Counted from the first letter of the stretch, positions 1 to 8,270 are shown. The stretch: DNA of 19,664 nt from Methylocystaceae bacterium UBA5192 (GCA_002412985.1 DHWC01000122.1:1-19664), one strand, 5' to 3'. Notes: generated from the letters alone by a model not told the origin. Program-made: numbers and translations.

Positions 1-378
1 TTATGCGCTCTAGCATGTTAGTCGAAGAAAAAAGAAAGAAAGAGGATTTGCCACAAATGCTAAGGTAAAGAATTAAGCTATTATAAGAAATGTTCGACTT
101 TTTCTTAACGTGAGCGCGCATAGGGTATCTACATCAAAACTTAAATGTGATTTTATTTGTTCCAATGCCGTAGCAAGGATGCTATTCAGCTCTCTTCATT
201 ATTATCTCATTTAAACTGAAGTTTTTACTCAAAGATCTATTTTGTTAATTCATTGTATCATTATACACATGGAATATAATACTATTTATCATGACGTTGA
301 TTTTATGAAATCAGAGAACTCAGTGGTCTGAAGTCTGTTTTTCTTATCGCATTATTATTGTTACCTTAAGGAGTATTT
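1..378. other. AT-rich gene-free leader upstream of the aldo/keto reductase
   Basis: No credible coding region is seen on either strand. The stretch is strongly AT-rich compared with the genes. The only interpretable signals are the promoter-like hexamers at 253-280 and a good ribosome-binding sequence (AAGGAG, about 8 nt before the ATG at 379). The function of the first 250 bases is unknown; they may be the tail of the upstream intergenic region. Confidence 0.6.
253..280 (+). promoter_or_regulatory. Putative sigma70-type promoter for the aldo/keto reductase
   Basis: TTGTAT at 253-258 and a perfect TATAAT at 275-280 are separated by 16 nt. They lie about 100 nt before the ATG at 379, leaving a leader of roughly 90 nt. 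The surroundings are AT-rich, so chance matches are likelier here than elsewhere. No operator or riboswitch is evident in the leader. Confidence 0.45.
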
Positions 379-1428
379 ATGGAATACCGTCCTCTTGGCG
401 ATACAGATATAAGCGTGTCAGCCATCTGTCTTGGTTCAATGACTTGGGGCGAGCAGAATAGTGAGGCAGAGGCTCACGAGCAGCTCGATTATGCTTTCAG
501 TAGAGGCATCAATTTTATTGATACTGCCGAAATTTATTCCATTCCGCCCCGACCTGAGACACAAGGCGCGACAGAACGCATTATCGGCTCCTGGTTTGAG
601 AGCCGTAGAAATCGGGCTAAAATTATTCTCGCTACAAAAGTTTCTGGGCGGGGAGATGCAACTTGGCTGCGGTCTGGCGGCCTGCCAACAGTTCTGGATG
701 AAAAGAACATTAATTATGCTCTCGATGCCTCGCTCAAACGTCTAAGGACAGACTACATAGATCTTTATCAATTGCATTGGCCTGATCGATCTTTGCCTTT
801 ATGGGGGGCTGGGGGAACGATTTATCGTCAGCCAACGCATCGCGCAGAAGTGCCCGTTGAAGAAACCCTTGCCGCGTTGGATAAATTAGTTAGGGCCGGA
901 AAAGTTCGCTCTATCGGCCTCTCAAATGAGACGCCGTGGGGCGTTGCCCAGTTCCTGAAGGTCGCTGAGTCTGATTTGGCGCCTCGGGTAGTTTCAATTC
1001 AAAATGCCTATAATTTGATTAATCGCACATTTGAAATGGGGCTAGCAGAATTTTTCCAGCGAGAAAAAGTAGGATTATTAGCCTATTCACCATTAGCCCA
1101 AGGCTACTTAACTGGAAAATATCTTAGCGGCGCACGGCCGCCAGGCGCGCGCACGACTCTGTTTGAACGTGGTCAGCGCTACGAAAAACCAGGGGTCGAA
1201 GAAGCAATATCTGCTTATGTCAAGTTAGCTAAAGAATTAGATCTTGCGCCTGCGCAATTGGCCCTTGCTTTTGTTACTTCCCGTCCTTTTGTTACGTCAA
1301 ACATTATTGGCGCAACAACAATTGACCAGCTAAAATCAAACATTGACTCGATTGCAGTTCGGATTACTCCGGAAATCGAGCAACGGATCAATGAAATTCA
1401 CCAGCTACACAGCAATCCTGCGCCATGA
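379..1428 (+). CDS. tas: Aldo/keto reductase, Tas-like
   Basis: A 349-aa cytosolic NADP(H)-dependent oxidoreductase of the aldo/keto reductase superfamily, close in length and layout to E. coli Tas (about 346 aa). The AKR catalytic tetrad is visible as D48, Y53, K87 (ATKVSG) and H133 (LHWPD), with GxSN-type barrel signatures around IGLSNETPWG and the C-terminal cofactor region near PFVTSNIIGATT. Tas-type enzymes reduce carbonyl compounds, but the physiological substrate is usually unknown. The ATG start has a clear AAGGAG site. It is monocistronic and convergent with yqgE, the two stop codons being about 11 nt apart. The family call is very firm; the substrate is not predictable. Confidence 0.93.
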   Translation: MEYRPLGDTDISVSAICLGSMTWGEQNSEAEAHEQLDYAFSRGINFIDTAEIYSIPPRPETQGATERIIGSWFESRRNRAKIILATKVSGRGDATWLRSGGLPTVLDEKNINYALDASLKRLRTDYIDLYQLHWPDRSLPLWGAGGTIYRQPTHRAEVPVEETLAALDKLVRAGKVRSIGLSNETPWGVAQFLKVAESDLAPRVVSIQNAYNLINRTFEMGLAEFFQREKVGLLAYSPLAQGYLTGKYLSGARPPGARTTLFERGQRYEKPGVEEAISAYVKLAKELDLAPAQLALAFVTSRPFVTSNIIGATTIDQLKSNIDSIAVRITPEIEQRINEIHQLHSNPAP

Positions 1429-1439
1429 TCCGTGAGTGG

Positions 1440-2096
1440 CTAGCCGTGTCCCGCGTAAGTTGAAAGTTGAGCAAGATCAACGCCAATTGAGCGCAGAGCG
1501 CGGTCGTATTTTGTGTGAATATCTCGGTCAAAAACTAGAGATTGGTTAAAAGGGCAGTGCAACCAGCCATTTTGCTGCATTTCATCTTCCAGTTGACCAG
1601 CGTCCCAGCCAGCGTAACCCAGCGCCATTATAGCGAGATCGGGGCCGTCGCCTGCTGCAATTGCGCGCAGGATATCAACGGTGGCTGTTAGCGATACGCT
1701 TTCATCTATCGTCATTGTGGACTGATCGAGATGAAAGTCTGGCGTATGCAGAATGAAGCCTCGATCAGTTTGTACGGGTCCCCCAAAAAGTACAGGCAGA
1801 TTTTCAGCTCGTGCAGGAAGTGAGATACGTTCTTGTTCCGCAATGATTTGGAGTTGCACAAGTAAATCTGGAAAGTTTTGAACTTGAGAAGCTTGGTTCA
1901 GAATAATTCCCATAGCGCCCTCTTCTGAATGCGCGCAGAGGTAGATAACAGATTTAGCGAAGCGTTGATCTGTCATGCCGGGCATCGCTACGAGGAGCTG
2001 CCCTTCAAGAAACCGGCTATCTTTCTCGCCGGTCTCTTTGGCTAGAGGGCTATTTACCCCCTTTTTATTGGGTGATTTGCCATGGGTTTCACTCAT
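1440..2096 (-). CDS. YqgE/AlgH family protein (UPF0301)
   Basis: A 218-aa soluble protein of the YqgE/AlgH family. The family signature LEGQLLVAMPGM followed by RFAKSVIYLCAHSEEGAMGI lies at about residues 30-65, and FGGPVQ and the GYAGWDAGQLEDE block occur later; all are typical. The first 30 residues (Lys/Ser-rich) are a variable extension, so a somewhat later start is possible. No Shine-Dalgarno is obvious before the ATG. The molecular role of the family is unsettled; AlgH was named from alginate regulation in Pseudomonas, but that role should not be transferred here. It is divergent from the secreted DsbD-alpha-like gene, with a shared intergenic region of 106 nt. Confidence 0.93.
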   Translation of the reverse strand: MSETHGKSPNKKGVNSPLAKETGEKDSRFLEGQLLVAMPGMTDQRFAKSVIYLCAHSEEGAMGIILNQASQVQNFPDLLVQLQIIAEQERISLPARAENLPVLFGGPVQTDRGFILHTPDFHLDQSTMTIDESVSLTATVDILRAIAAGDGPDLAIMALGYAGWDAGQLEDEMQQNGWLHCPFNQSLVFDRDIHTKYDRALRSIGVDLAQLSTYAGHG

Positions 2097-2202
2097 TATA
2101 TTATGCTACGCTTGATGAATGCTCCACACAAGCGGCGTCTCAAGGATTGTTAAGGCATATTTTAGGCAATGAAAATTAGTGGCGACAGGCCAGGAGAGGT
2201 AG

Positions 2203-2994
2203 ATGCAACATAGGTTTTGTGTAGCAATAATATTGGCTGTTGTTGCAATGATCTCACAAGCAAAAGCAGTAGAATATGCCTCGCCTTTGGTAAGAGCGAC
2301 GAGCTCTGGCGTGCGTCTCGTCTCTGCGGGAACGTTTCAAAATGATCAGTATCTTACCGGCGTGGAAATACAGCTTGATCCCAAAACAATTACATATTGG
2401 CGCCAGCCTGGAGAGGCAGGAGCTCCGCCCAATTTTAATTTTTCAAAATCAACCAATGTTGCAAAGGTTGAGATCTTTTTTCCTTATCCAAAGCATATCG
2501 AAGAGGCTGACGTCATCGTTGCTGGTTATGAAGGGAATGTGATTTTTCCAGTCAGGATTGTGCCCAAGGATCCAAATATTCCTGTTACGCTCAATCTTTC
2601 GGTGGAATATGCGGCGTGCGGCGACATCTGTCTTCCCGCTAAGGCGGAGTTATCCTTGTTATTGCCTAAAATAGGACCATCTCCCTTCCAACCGCTATTG
2701 ACTGAAGCTTGGGGGAAATTACCAAAAAAATTAGATCCGCATCAATCAAGAAAGATTTTTCGAGTTGAAAGAGAAAATAAAGGATCAGGCTGGCGGATCA
2801 TCTATCAGGGTCGGGGAAAATTAGTTGATATTTTTGCTGAGGCAAATTCGCCAGTCTATGCAGAAACAAAAATTTCTAATGGAGTTGCTCGATTAAATCT
2901 CGTTGCTGTCGGAACAAGGCCAAAAAGCGCAATTGTAATTGTGACGATTGTAACGAGCGAGGGGGCATATGAAGCGCCCGTCGAGCTCAAATAA
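2203..2994 (+). CDS. Secreted DsbD alpha-domain-like protein (thiol-redox)
   Basis: A 263-aa protein with a signal peptide (about residues 1-22, cleavage after SQAKA) and an immunoglobulin-like domain resembling the periplasmic alpha domain of DsbD/ScsB thiol reductases. The key motif is C139-x3-C143-x-P145 in the context YAACGDICLP, the presumed reactive cysteine pair. Preceding hallmarks are TYWRQPGEAGAPP and FPYPKH. Full-length DsbD also has a transmembrane electron-transfer domain and a thioredoxin domain; both are missing here and nothing suggests truncation, so this is a stand-alone periplasmic form. It probably handles disulfide exchange in the periplasm; the electron donor is not in the window. 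GGAGAGG precedes the ATG. Its stop codon directly abuts that of the GT2 gene on the other strand. Confidence 0.85.
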   Translation: MQHRFCVAIILAVVAMISQAKAVEYASPLVRATSSGVRLVSAGTFQNDQYLTGVEIQLDPKTITYWRQPGEAGAPPNFNFSKSTNVAKVEIFFPYPKHIEEADVIVAGYEGNVIFPVRIVPKDPNIPVTLNLSVEYAACGDICLPAKAELSLLLPKIGPSPFQPLLTEAWGKLPKKLDPHQSRKIFRVERENKGSGWRIIYQGRGKLVDIFAEANSPVYAETKISNGVARLNLVAVGTRPKSAIVIVTIVTSEGAYEAPVELK

Positions 2995-4290
2995 TTACTC
3001 TACCTCAACTTCTGCCGATTCTCCTTCACGATCTAGTTTGGGAGTTCGTTTGAAGGTCGATTTGCGACCCTGGAGAGTTTGTAAAATCTTAGCGCCGTTT
3101 GCGAAGGCAAGATATATCATCAAAGGCGGAACTGAGGCCATGGTTTTAATATAGTCTAGGATTGTGCCGCGTCTTAATACCAAATAGGGCGTAAGTGTGA
3201 TTCCAAGAACGACCATTGTGGTCATTAATCCGATGAGCTTTAAAACTCCAAGGTAGGGCGCAATAGAGCCGTGGAGTATAACGCCGATTAATGCTGAGAT
3301 AATCCCAATAGCCGCTGCAGGAAAGAAGATTTGGTGCGCGATCAGTGAGATTGCCATGATGCGGTTAATCAACGACCAATGTGAATTCCATATCGGCGCA
3401 ATTGTTCTTTGCGCAACTTGCACAAAGCCGTTTGACCAGCGCCGTTGCTGGCGTCTAAAATCTCGAATGCCTTCAGGGACTTGTCCGGGAATCGCAGGAT
3501 AAGAAACAAATAATCCGTGCCAATCTCTCAGCGCGGCTCTAACGGTTAGATCTAGATCTTCAGTAAGGGAATAATCAGACCAGCCGCCTGCATCCTCAAT
3601 GGTTGCGCGCCGCCAGATTCCACCTGTGCCATTAAACTGGAAGAGCCAACCGGCATTAGCGCGGCTGCGTTGTTCGACTAAATAATGGCCATCCTGAACC
3701 AGCCCTTGTGCGCGGGTGAGCCAATTCGTCTGATAGTTCTGGAACTCACATCGGGATTGTACGAAGCCAATCCGCGGATTTGTCAAAAATAATGGAACTG
3801 TGCGTTTTAACCAATCTGGCGGCGGTCTGAAATCAGCGTCGAGCATTGCGATGAAGGGTTCGTTTGATAGACTAAGCCCATGTGCGCAGGCTCCTGCCTT
3901 AAAGCCAGAACGATCAGTTCGACGAATATGATCAATCATTGCGCCAGTTGCTGAGAGCTCTTCTATTACGGAAGCTGCTCGAACAGAAGTCTCATCTGTT
4001 GAGTCATCTAGGAGTTGGATGCGTAACTTTTCCCTTGGCCAGTCTAGTTGCGTCACGCATCGTAATGATTGCTCTGTAACAAGTGGTTCATTAAACACTG
4101 GAATCTGCAGCAATACGTGGGGAAGTTCTGCTTCAGCAGGCACGGGAGTATGGGGATCGACCGCGCCTTGGATCTGGTCGTAGAAAAAACGTCCAATGAC
4201 AATCAGATAACCTACGCCAATAGCAACAAGGATGAGTAGGCAAGAATAGGCGACGGCGTCGACCAAGATTTGGAGAAGTCCGAGCAACAA
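2995..4290 (-). CDS. Membrane glycosyltransferase family 2 (cellulose-synthase/CslA-like)
   Basis: Last gene of the seven-gene operon. With the TTG start at 4290 it is 431 aa. The processive-type GT-A motifs are complete: DD at 95-96 (LLDDSTDE), DAD at 151-153, TED at 243-245 and QQRRW at 281-285. One membrane segment precedes the catalytic domain (about 8-32) and two or three follow it (about 305-400), like bacterial cellulose-synthase or glucomannan-synthase-like enzymes. It should transfer sugar from a nucleotide-sugar to a lipid or growing glycan at the inner membrane. An upstream TTG at 4428 would add 46 residues, but these merely overlap the end of the previous gene and look non-native. 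The 4290 TTG has AAGGA 8 nt upstream and begins just after the stop of the previous gene, suggesting coupling. Sugar and acceptor are unknown. Confidence 0.88.
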   Translation of the reverse strand: MLLGLLQILVDAVAYSCLLILVAIGVGYLIVIGRFFYDQIQGAVDPHTPVPAEAELPHVLLQIPVFNEPLVTEQSLRCVTQLDWPREKLRIQLLDDSTDETSVRAASVIEELSATGAMIDHIRRTDRSGFKAGACAHGLSLSNEPFIAMLDADFRPPPDWLKRTVPLFLTNPRIGFVQSRCEFQNYQTNWLTRAQGLVQDGHYLVEQRSRANAGWLFQFNGTGGIWRRATIEDAGGWSDYSLTEDLDLTVRAALRDWHGLFVSYPAIPGQVPEGIRDFRRQQRRWSNGFVQVAQRTIAPIWNSHWSLINRIMAISLIAHQIFFPAAAIGIISALIGVILHGSIAPYLGVLKLIGLMTTMVVLGITLTPYLVLRRGTILDYIKTMASVPPLMIYLAFANGAKILQTLQGRKSTFKRTPKLDREGESAEVEVE

Positions 4291-4294
4291 CAGC

Positions 4295-5455
4295 CTATCC
4301 TTCTTCTTTAGGCGCTTGCGCCTGAGCAGCGGCGACGCGCGCCTGAACTGAGCCCTGAGCCCAAACAACCTGGTTTGTGAGCCAGGCGTGAATCCAAACA
4401 GCCAACATGACGCCTTCGCGAACAACAAAAATAGCCGGCGCTAAATATGATAACTGCCACCCTTTGGCTATGGAAAGCAATGTCTCCAGCCCAAACCAGA
4501 TTAAGAAGGCCGCCCCCAGAGCCGCTATGGGATTGAGGTCCATCTGTGGGGCGGCAATTAGGGCTGCAGCAAGCGTCGGGAGCGCCTGGCAAATTGGCTC
4601 AAGCAAGAACGATACGAGCTCATCATTACGCCGAATGACACTCCATCGTAATTGTCGTTGATAAACGTCATAAAGCTTTCGGCGACCAAGCTCCTGGCGA
4701 ACAGGGCGGTGGGAGAAGACAGGTTTTTGACCGATTCGCCGCATGGCCTTGGCCATGGCGTTATCTTCTCCAACTGTATGCGCAATGGCCTGGAAACCAC
4801 CCATGCGTAGAAAATCTGACCGTCGAAACAGCATAATTTTTCCAACGCCATGGCCCTGCCCAAGCACAGAGGCTAGAAAGAGCATGCGGGCATGGGGGCC
4901 GTTGATGATTGCTGCTTCGATATGTGCGGCAAAATTTTCAAGACCTGCGCAATAGGGAATAGCGCAAACAAGACCAACGTCATCATTCAACTGACGGATG
5001 TGCTCTGCCAAAGCATCGGGCTCAAGTAGAACATTAGAGTCTTTCATTAAAATGATGTCATTTGGCGCTTGCATAAAAGGCGCATAGAGGTTGTCAACCT
5101 TGGGACTGGCTGCGAATTTCGCTTTAGAGTGTAGGACGCGCGCTGTGACGTTGGGATAGCGCATAAAAATCTGACGCATATGCTCAACTGCAGGCGTTTC
5201 TAGCGCATCTGTTGCTACAGTAATGTCAAAATTCGGATACAATTGTGCAAAAGCCGACTCTTGCGTCACATCGAAATTATCTTCGAGGATCTTTACTGGT
5301 AGGACAATCGAAACTGGCGGCTGATCTTCTCGTTTGGCTCGTTTTTCCGTGATGCTGGGCTGCAGAACAGTTGCAATAACGGATAGGCAGAGCAAGGTAA
5401 AAGAAATGAGGCAATAGATTGCCGCTACGTAGCTAATAAAAGAATTAAGTGTCAC
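4295..5455 (-). CDS. GT21-like glycosyltransferase (ceramide glucosyltransferase/HpnI-like)
   Basis: A 386-aa membrane enzyme. An N-terminal transmembrane helix (about 8-31) is followed by a GT-A domain starting at PPVSIVLPVK (46-55). Key residues are D83 (ATDALE), D139 (MKDSNV), E230-D231 (VGEDNAM) and QRQLRW (266-271), the arrangement seen in ceramide glucosyltransferases and HpnI. Two or three C-terminal membrane segments follow (about 285-375). It likely adds a sugar to a lipid acceptor at the cytoplasmic face. No other hopanoid genes are near, so an HpnI role is not supported; the neighbouring acyl-building genes suggest the acceptor is their product. The GTG start overlaps the SDR stop by 4 bases (GTGA), implying translational coupling. 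Confidence 0.85.
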   Translation of the reverse strand: MTLNSFISYVAAIYCLISFTLLCLSVIATVLQPSITEKRAKREDQPPVSIVLPVKILEDNFDVTQESAFAQLYPNFDITVATDALETPAVEHMRQIFMRYPNVTARVLHSKAKFAASPKVDNLYAPFMQAPNDIILMKDSNVLLEPDALAEHIRQLNDDVGLVCAIPYCAGLENFAAHIEAAIINGPHARMLFLASVLGQGHGVGKIMLFRRSDFLRMGGFQAIAHTVGEDNAMAKAMRRIGQKPVFSHRPVRQELGRRKLYDVYQRQLRWSVIRRNDELVSFLLEPICQALPTLAAALIAAPQMDLNPIAALGAAFLIWFGLETLLSIAKGWQLSYLAPAIFVVREGVMLAVWIHAWLTNQVVWAQGSVQARVAAAQAQAPKEEG

Positions 5456-6243
5456 GGCGCCTCGCTGCGCTCGCTTGTCTCTGGCACCTCAACATGAAAA
5501 CGCCGCATGACACCGTCCACGAGAGCCGCAGGGAGGAGCGTGAAGACCCGCATAGCGAGATACATAGAGTAAGGAAAAGCAATTATGCCGCGCCGGCTTT
5601 CAAGTCCGCGCTGAATAATTTCAGCGGCTTTAACATCGCTTATAGCTCCGGGCTGCCATGATTTTGTTCGCGCTGACATGGGCGTTTTTACAAAGCCTGG
5701 TATGATAAGACTGACGCTAATGCCCTGAGGCGCTAGAGCGCCGCGCAGGCAATCAGCCCACATATGGATGGCTGATTTGCTCGCGCAATATGCTGGCGAA
5801 TAGGGAAGGGCGCGCACGCCGGCCATAGAGCCAACAATGGCCAGTTGCCCACGACGCCTAATCTGCATCATTGCAATAGCGGGTTCGATTGTATTGAGAA
5901 CGCCCGACAGGTTAATGTCCAGCATTGCCCGCACTGCCGCAGGTGTTTCCATAATCTGGCCTGGAGAAAGGCCGCTTGCTATCCCAGCATTGGCGACAAT
6001 GATATCCAGCGCTCTGTGTGCGTCAGCTTCATGGATGATCCGAGACATTTTTTCTTGGTCGCGGACATCGACAGTGTATGCTTGTGTCTCAAAGGCTCCT
6101 TTTGCGCGACAAGCTAGGGCTGTCTGCTCAAGTCGTTCTGAATCTCGGCCCAAGAGAGCAAGGCTTGCTCCTTGTGCAGCATATGCAAGAGCGAGTGCGC
6201 GTCCAATCCCACTAGAGGCGCCCGTGATCAACAAGCGTTTCAT
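5452..6243 (-). CDS. SDR-family oxidoreductase, likely beta-ketoacyl reductase of the operon
   Basis: A 263-aa classical short-chain dehydrogenase/reductase. The cofactor motif TGASSGIG is at 7-14, NAG at 85-87, and the catalytic tetrad is N111, S139, Y152, K156 (YCASK). An arginine at 33 (LLGRD) after the second beta strand suggests NADPH preference. After the Rossmann fold there is a hydrophobic and basic tail (about 220-255) resembling membrane-associated SDRs rather than housekeeping FabG. In an operon with ACP, ketosynthase and dehydratase it would reduce the 3-ketoacyl intermediate; a role in modifying the glycolipid headgroup is an alternative. The ATG overlaps the upstream stop (ATGA). 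The SDR assignment is firm; the substrate is inferred. Confidence 0.9.
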   Translation of the reverse strand: MKRLLITGASSGIGRALALAYAAQGASLALLGRDSERLEQTALACRAKGAFETQAYTVDVRDQEKMSRIIHEADAHRALDIIVANAGIASGLSPGQIMETPAAVRAMLDINLSGVLNTIEPAIAMMQIRRRGQLAIVGSMAGVRALPYSPAYCASKSAIHMWADCLRGALAPQGISVSLIIPGFVKTPMSARTKSWQPGAISDVKAAEIIQRGLESRRGIIAFPYSMYLAMRVFTLLPAALVDGVMRRFHVEVPETSERSEAP

Positions 6244-6650
6244 GCAAAAGGCTCCGTCGGAGGGCTTAAGCGTGCTTCGCCTATAATTGCTGGTAGACGC
6301 TGCGGACCGTGTGCGAAGAGCCGGACAAATATCTCTGTGTCTGAGACGCGTAATACTTTACCTGTGAGCTTTACGCTCTCCCCGCGTAGGATGGGCTGAA
6401 CAAATTTTCCAGAAAGAGCAATAATTTTCAGCTCGCTTCGCCAGTTTTTCAGCATCGGCTCAAAAGCGGCTAAAATTTTCATGCCATGTACAGGAGGTGA
6501 GGAAAAGCCGATTGACTGTGCAAGTGTTTCATCAAGATGTAAGGGATTCGTATCGCCGGAGACATCGGCATAACGCTGCAACGCGTCAGCGTCGAAGGGG
6601 CCAATGATAACTTCTGGAAGTTTTTCTCCAAGTGTGATCCCGCAGCTCAT
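6240..6650 (-). CDS. MaoC-type (R)-hydratase/dehydratase, catalytic hotdog subunit
   Basis: A 136-aa single-hotdog protein with the hydratase-2 signature YADVSGDTNPLHLD at about 27-40: D33, N35 and H38 are the expected catalytic and supporting residues. It is followed by a typical PPVHGMKIL helix start (52-60) and the SGKFVQPILRGESV strand. Such proteins add or remove water at the 3-hydroxyacyl thioester. Single-domain MaoC proteins act as homodimers or pair with a degenerate partner (HadB with HadA or HadC in mycobacteria). The upstream gene is such a partner, overlapping by 4 bases (ATGA). The likely role is dehydrating 3-hydroxyacyl-ACP on the operon carrier. Confidence 0.9.
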   Translation of the reverse strand: MSCGITLGEKLPEVIIGPFDADALQRYADVSGDTNPLHLDETLAQSIGFSSPPVHGMKILAAFEPMLKNWRSELKIIALSGKFVQPILRGESVKLTGKVLRVSDTEIFVRLFAHGPQRLPAIIGEARLSPPTEPFA

Positions 6651-7045
6651 GCTTTTTCTTTCATGATATCGTGCGGCACAAGGCGCAATATGGTTTCTAT
6701 CGTAGCTACAAGCTTATTTGTTGTCGTCTTAATTGTAGCCTCAATGATGAGACGTGAAGGTTCAGTTTCGTGCTTCAACAGAACATAAAGATCATAGCTT
6801 TCGCCTAACGCTAGTTCTAGCGTATAGAAAAAACTTTGAGACTCATGGACTGGGATAACGTCTTGAGAGCGACAAAGATCTTGAATAATTTCCAAGAGTT
6901 TTGGCTCTGCCAGCCAGACAGCAGGATAGGCAAGAGGCGCGGATAGACCGTCGCCGCCAGTCTCTAACGCATAAGTTTTCGCCCGCGTGGGATCGACTTG
7001 CAAGCGTAAGGGACCAAGAGATAAGTGGTGTTGATCATTCTGCAT
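6647..7045 (-). CDS. Degenerate hotdog protein, likely partner subunit of the dehydratase
   Basis: A 132-aa protein resembling the N-terminal, non-catalytic hotdog of MaoC/FAS1-type dehydratases (HadA/HadC-like). PLAYPAVWLAEPKLL (about 37-51) corresponds to the family's P-x-tyr-P-stretch, and VHESQSFFYTLELALGESYDL (about 65-85) to the central hotdog strand and turn. The G-D-x-N-P-x-H active-site motif is absent. In HadAB-type enzymes such a subunit shapes the acyl tunnel while its partner carries Asp/His. The next gene supplies exactly that partner. Its ATG lies 11 nt inside the end of the ketosynthase gene. The fold call is moderately strong; the heterodimer is inferred from motif complementarity and coupling. 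Confidence 0.72.
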   Translation of the reverse strand: MQNDQHHLSLGPLRLQVDPTRAKTYALETGGDGLSAPLAYPAVWLAEPKLLEIIQDLCRSQDVIPVHESQSFFYTLELALGESYDLYVLLKHETEPSRLIIEATIKTTTNKLVATIETILRLVPHDIMKEKA

Positions 7046-8270
7046 GGGTAACGATTAGCACAGCATTAATTCCACCGAAGGCAAATGAATTAGACATGGC
7101 GGCCTGAATTTTATGTTTTTGTGCAATGTTAGGAGTTGGGTTAATCGGACAGCGTGTGTCTGCTTCAATAAAATTGATTGTTGGTGGAGCGATTTGCTCT
7201 CTCAATGCATTGATCGCGATCGAGAGTTCCAAGCCGCCACTCGCTCCAAGCGCGTGACCATGGATTGGTTTTGTGGACGAGACAGGCACGCTGCGACCGT
7301 AATCACCGAAAACGCGGATAATGGCCTCGGATTCAGTGATGTCGTTGGCATGTGTCGCTGTGCCGTGAGCGTTGATGTAATGGATATCTTGCGGACGCAG
7401 TTGGGCGTCTTCTAAAGCAAGCTCAATTGCATGGGACGCGCCCTCAAGATCCGGTCTTACCGGGTCCTTTGCATCGCTTGTGGTGCCGTAGCCTGCTAAT
7501 TCGCATAAAGGGACATGACCTCTGGCGCGCGCTGCTTCAGCTGTTTCAAGTATAAATATAGCTGCGCCTTCTCCTAAGGACATCCCATTGCGGCCAAGCG
7601 AGAAAGGTCGACAAAGATTTGGCGTTAAAACTCTTAATCCTTCCCATGCGCGAATGGTCGCATTAATTACACACGCTTCAGCGCCGCCAACGATCGCTTT
7701 GTCAATCATGCCTGATCGGATCATTTGCATGCCCAGTCCAAGCGCCTGGCTAGCTGACGAACATGCGCTGCCAATGGCGAATGTGGGACCTAAGCACGAG
7801 TAGCGCATACCCAAAGTTGTGGGCGCGGCGCTTGGAATAAGTTTAGGCACGCTTAGCGTTTCAGGCCGTATTTTATCTACATAATAGCGATAAATACCGT
7901 CTTCAATTGTCTCCATGCCCCCAATGCCAGTGCCGATTATGACTGCGGTTTTGGGGCCGGCGATGCCTTTACGATCGAAACCAGCTTGCGCGACAGCCTC
8001 ATCGGCTGCGACTACAGAAAATTGTGTGAAGGGATCGCAAAATGGAAGAACATTGGGTTCAATATGGGCGCTCGGGTCAAAATCTGGGACCTGAGCAGCA
8101 ATCTTAATGCGCCCGTCATAGGGTCGCCGCGTCTCTAGCGGCCGCACTTGGGATACGCCATCCCGCGCCGCGCGCCATAAGCGGTCAGCTCCTAAACCAG
8201 AGGCGCTCGCCACGCCCATACCAGAAATGACGACACGGCGTCCTGCCGTACGCCCAGAGGCGCGGGTCAT
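7035..8270 (-). CDS. Beta-ketoacyl-ACP synthase II (FabF/NodE-like)
   Basis: A 411-aa thiolase-fold condensing enzyme. The catalytic triad is complete: C170 in GSACSSASQAL, H302 in NAHGTATHANDITE, H339 in GHALGASG with K334 before it. This Cys-His-His pattern fits the elongating KAS I/II class rather than KAS III. The length matches FabF. It would condense malonyl-ACP with an acyl chain. Being next to its own ACP makes it a dedicated paralogue, as NodE is to NodF, not the housekeeping fabF, which normally sits with fabD-fabG-acpP. The ATG follows directly after the ACP stop (0-nt gap). Chain-length preference cannot be read by eye. Confidence 0.93.
   Translation of the reverse strand: MTRASGRTAGRRVVISGMGVASASGLGADRLWRAARDGVSQVRPLETRRPYDGRIKIAAQVPDFDPSAHIEPNVLPFCDPFTQFSVVAADEAVAQAGFDRKGIAGPKTAVIIGTGIGGMETIEDGIYRYYVDKIRPETLSVPKLIPSAAPTTLGMRYSCLGPTFAIGSACSSASQALGLGMQMIRSGMIDKAIVGGAEACVINATIRAWEGLRVLTPNLCRPFSLGRNGMSLGEGAAIFILETAEAARARGHVPLCELAGYGTTSDAKDPVRPDLEGASHAIELALEDAQLRPQDIHYINAHGTATHANDITESEAIIRVFGDYGRSVPVSSTKPIHGHALGASGGLELSIAINALREQIAPPTINFIEADTRCPINPTPNIAQKHKIQAAMSNSFAFGGINAVLIVTHAE

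Noticed and set aside
4291..4428. N-terminal extension of the GT2 gene to a TTG at 4428
   Set aside because: The extra 46 residues fully overlap the end of the GT21-like gene, are rich in Arg/Leu without family features, and a better start with AAGGA exists at 4290.
4295..5455. Calling the GT21-like gene hpnI of a hopanoid cluster
   Set aside because: The enzyme type fits, but no squalene-hopene cyclase or other hpn genes are present and the neighbours build acyl chains.
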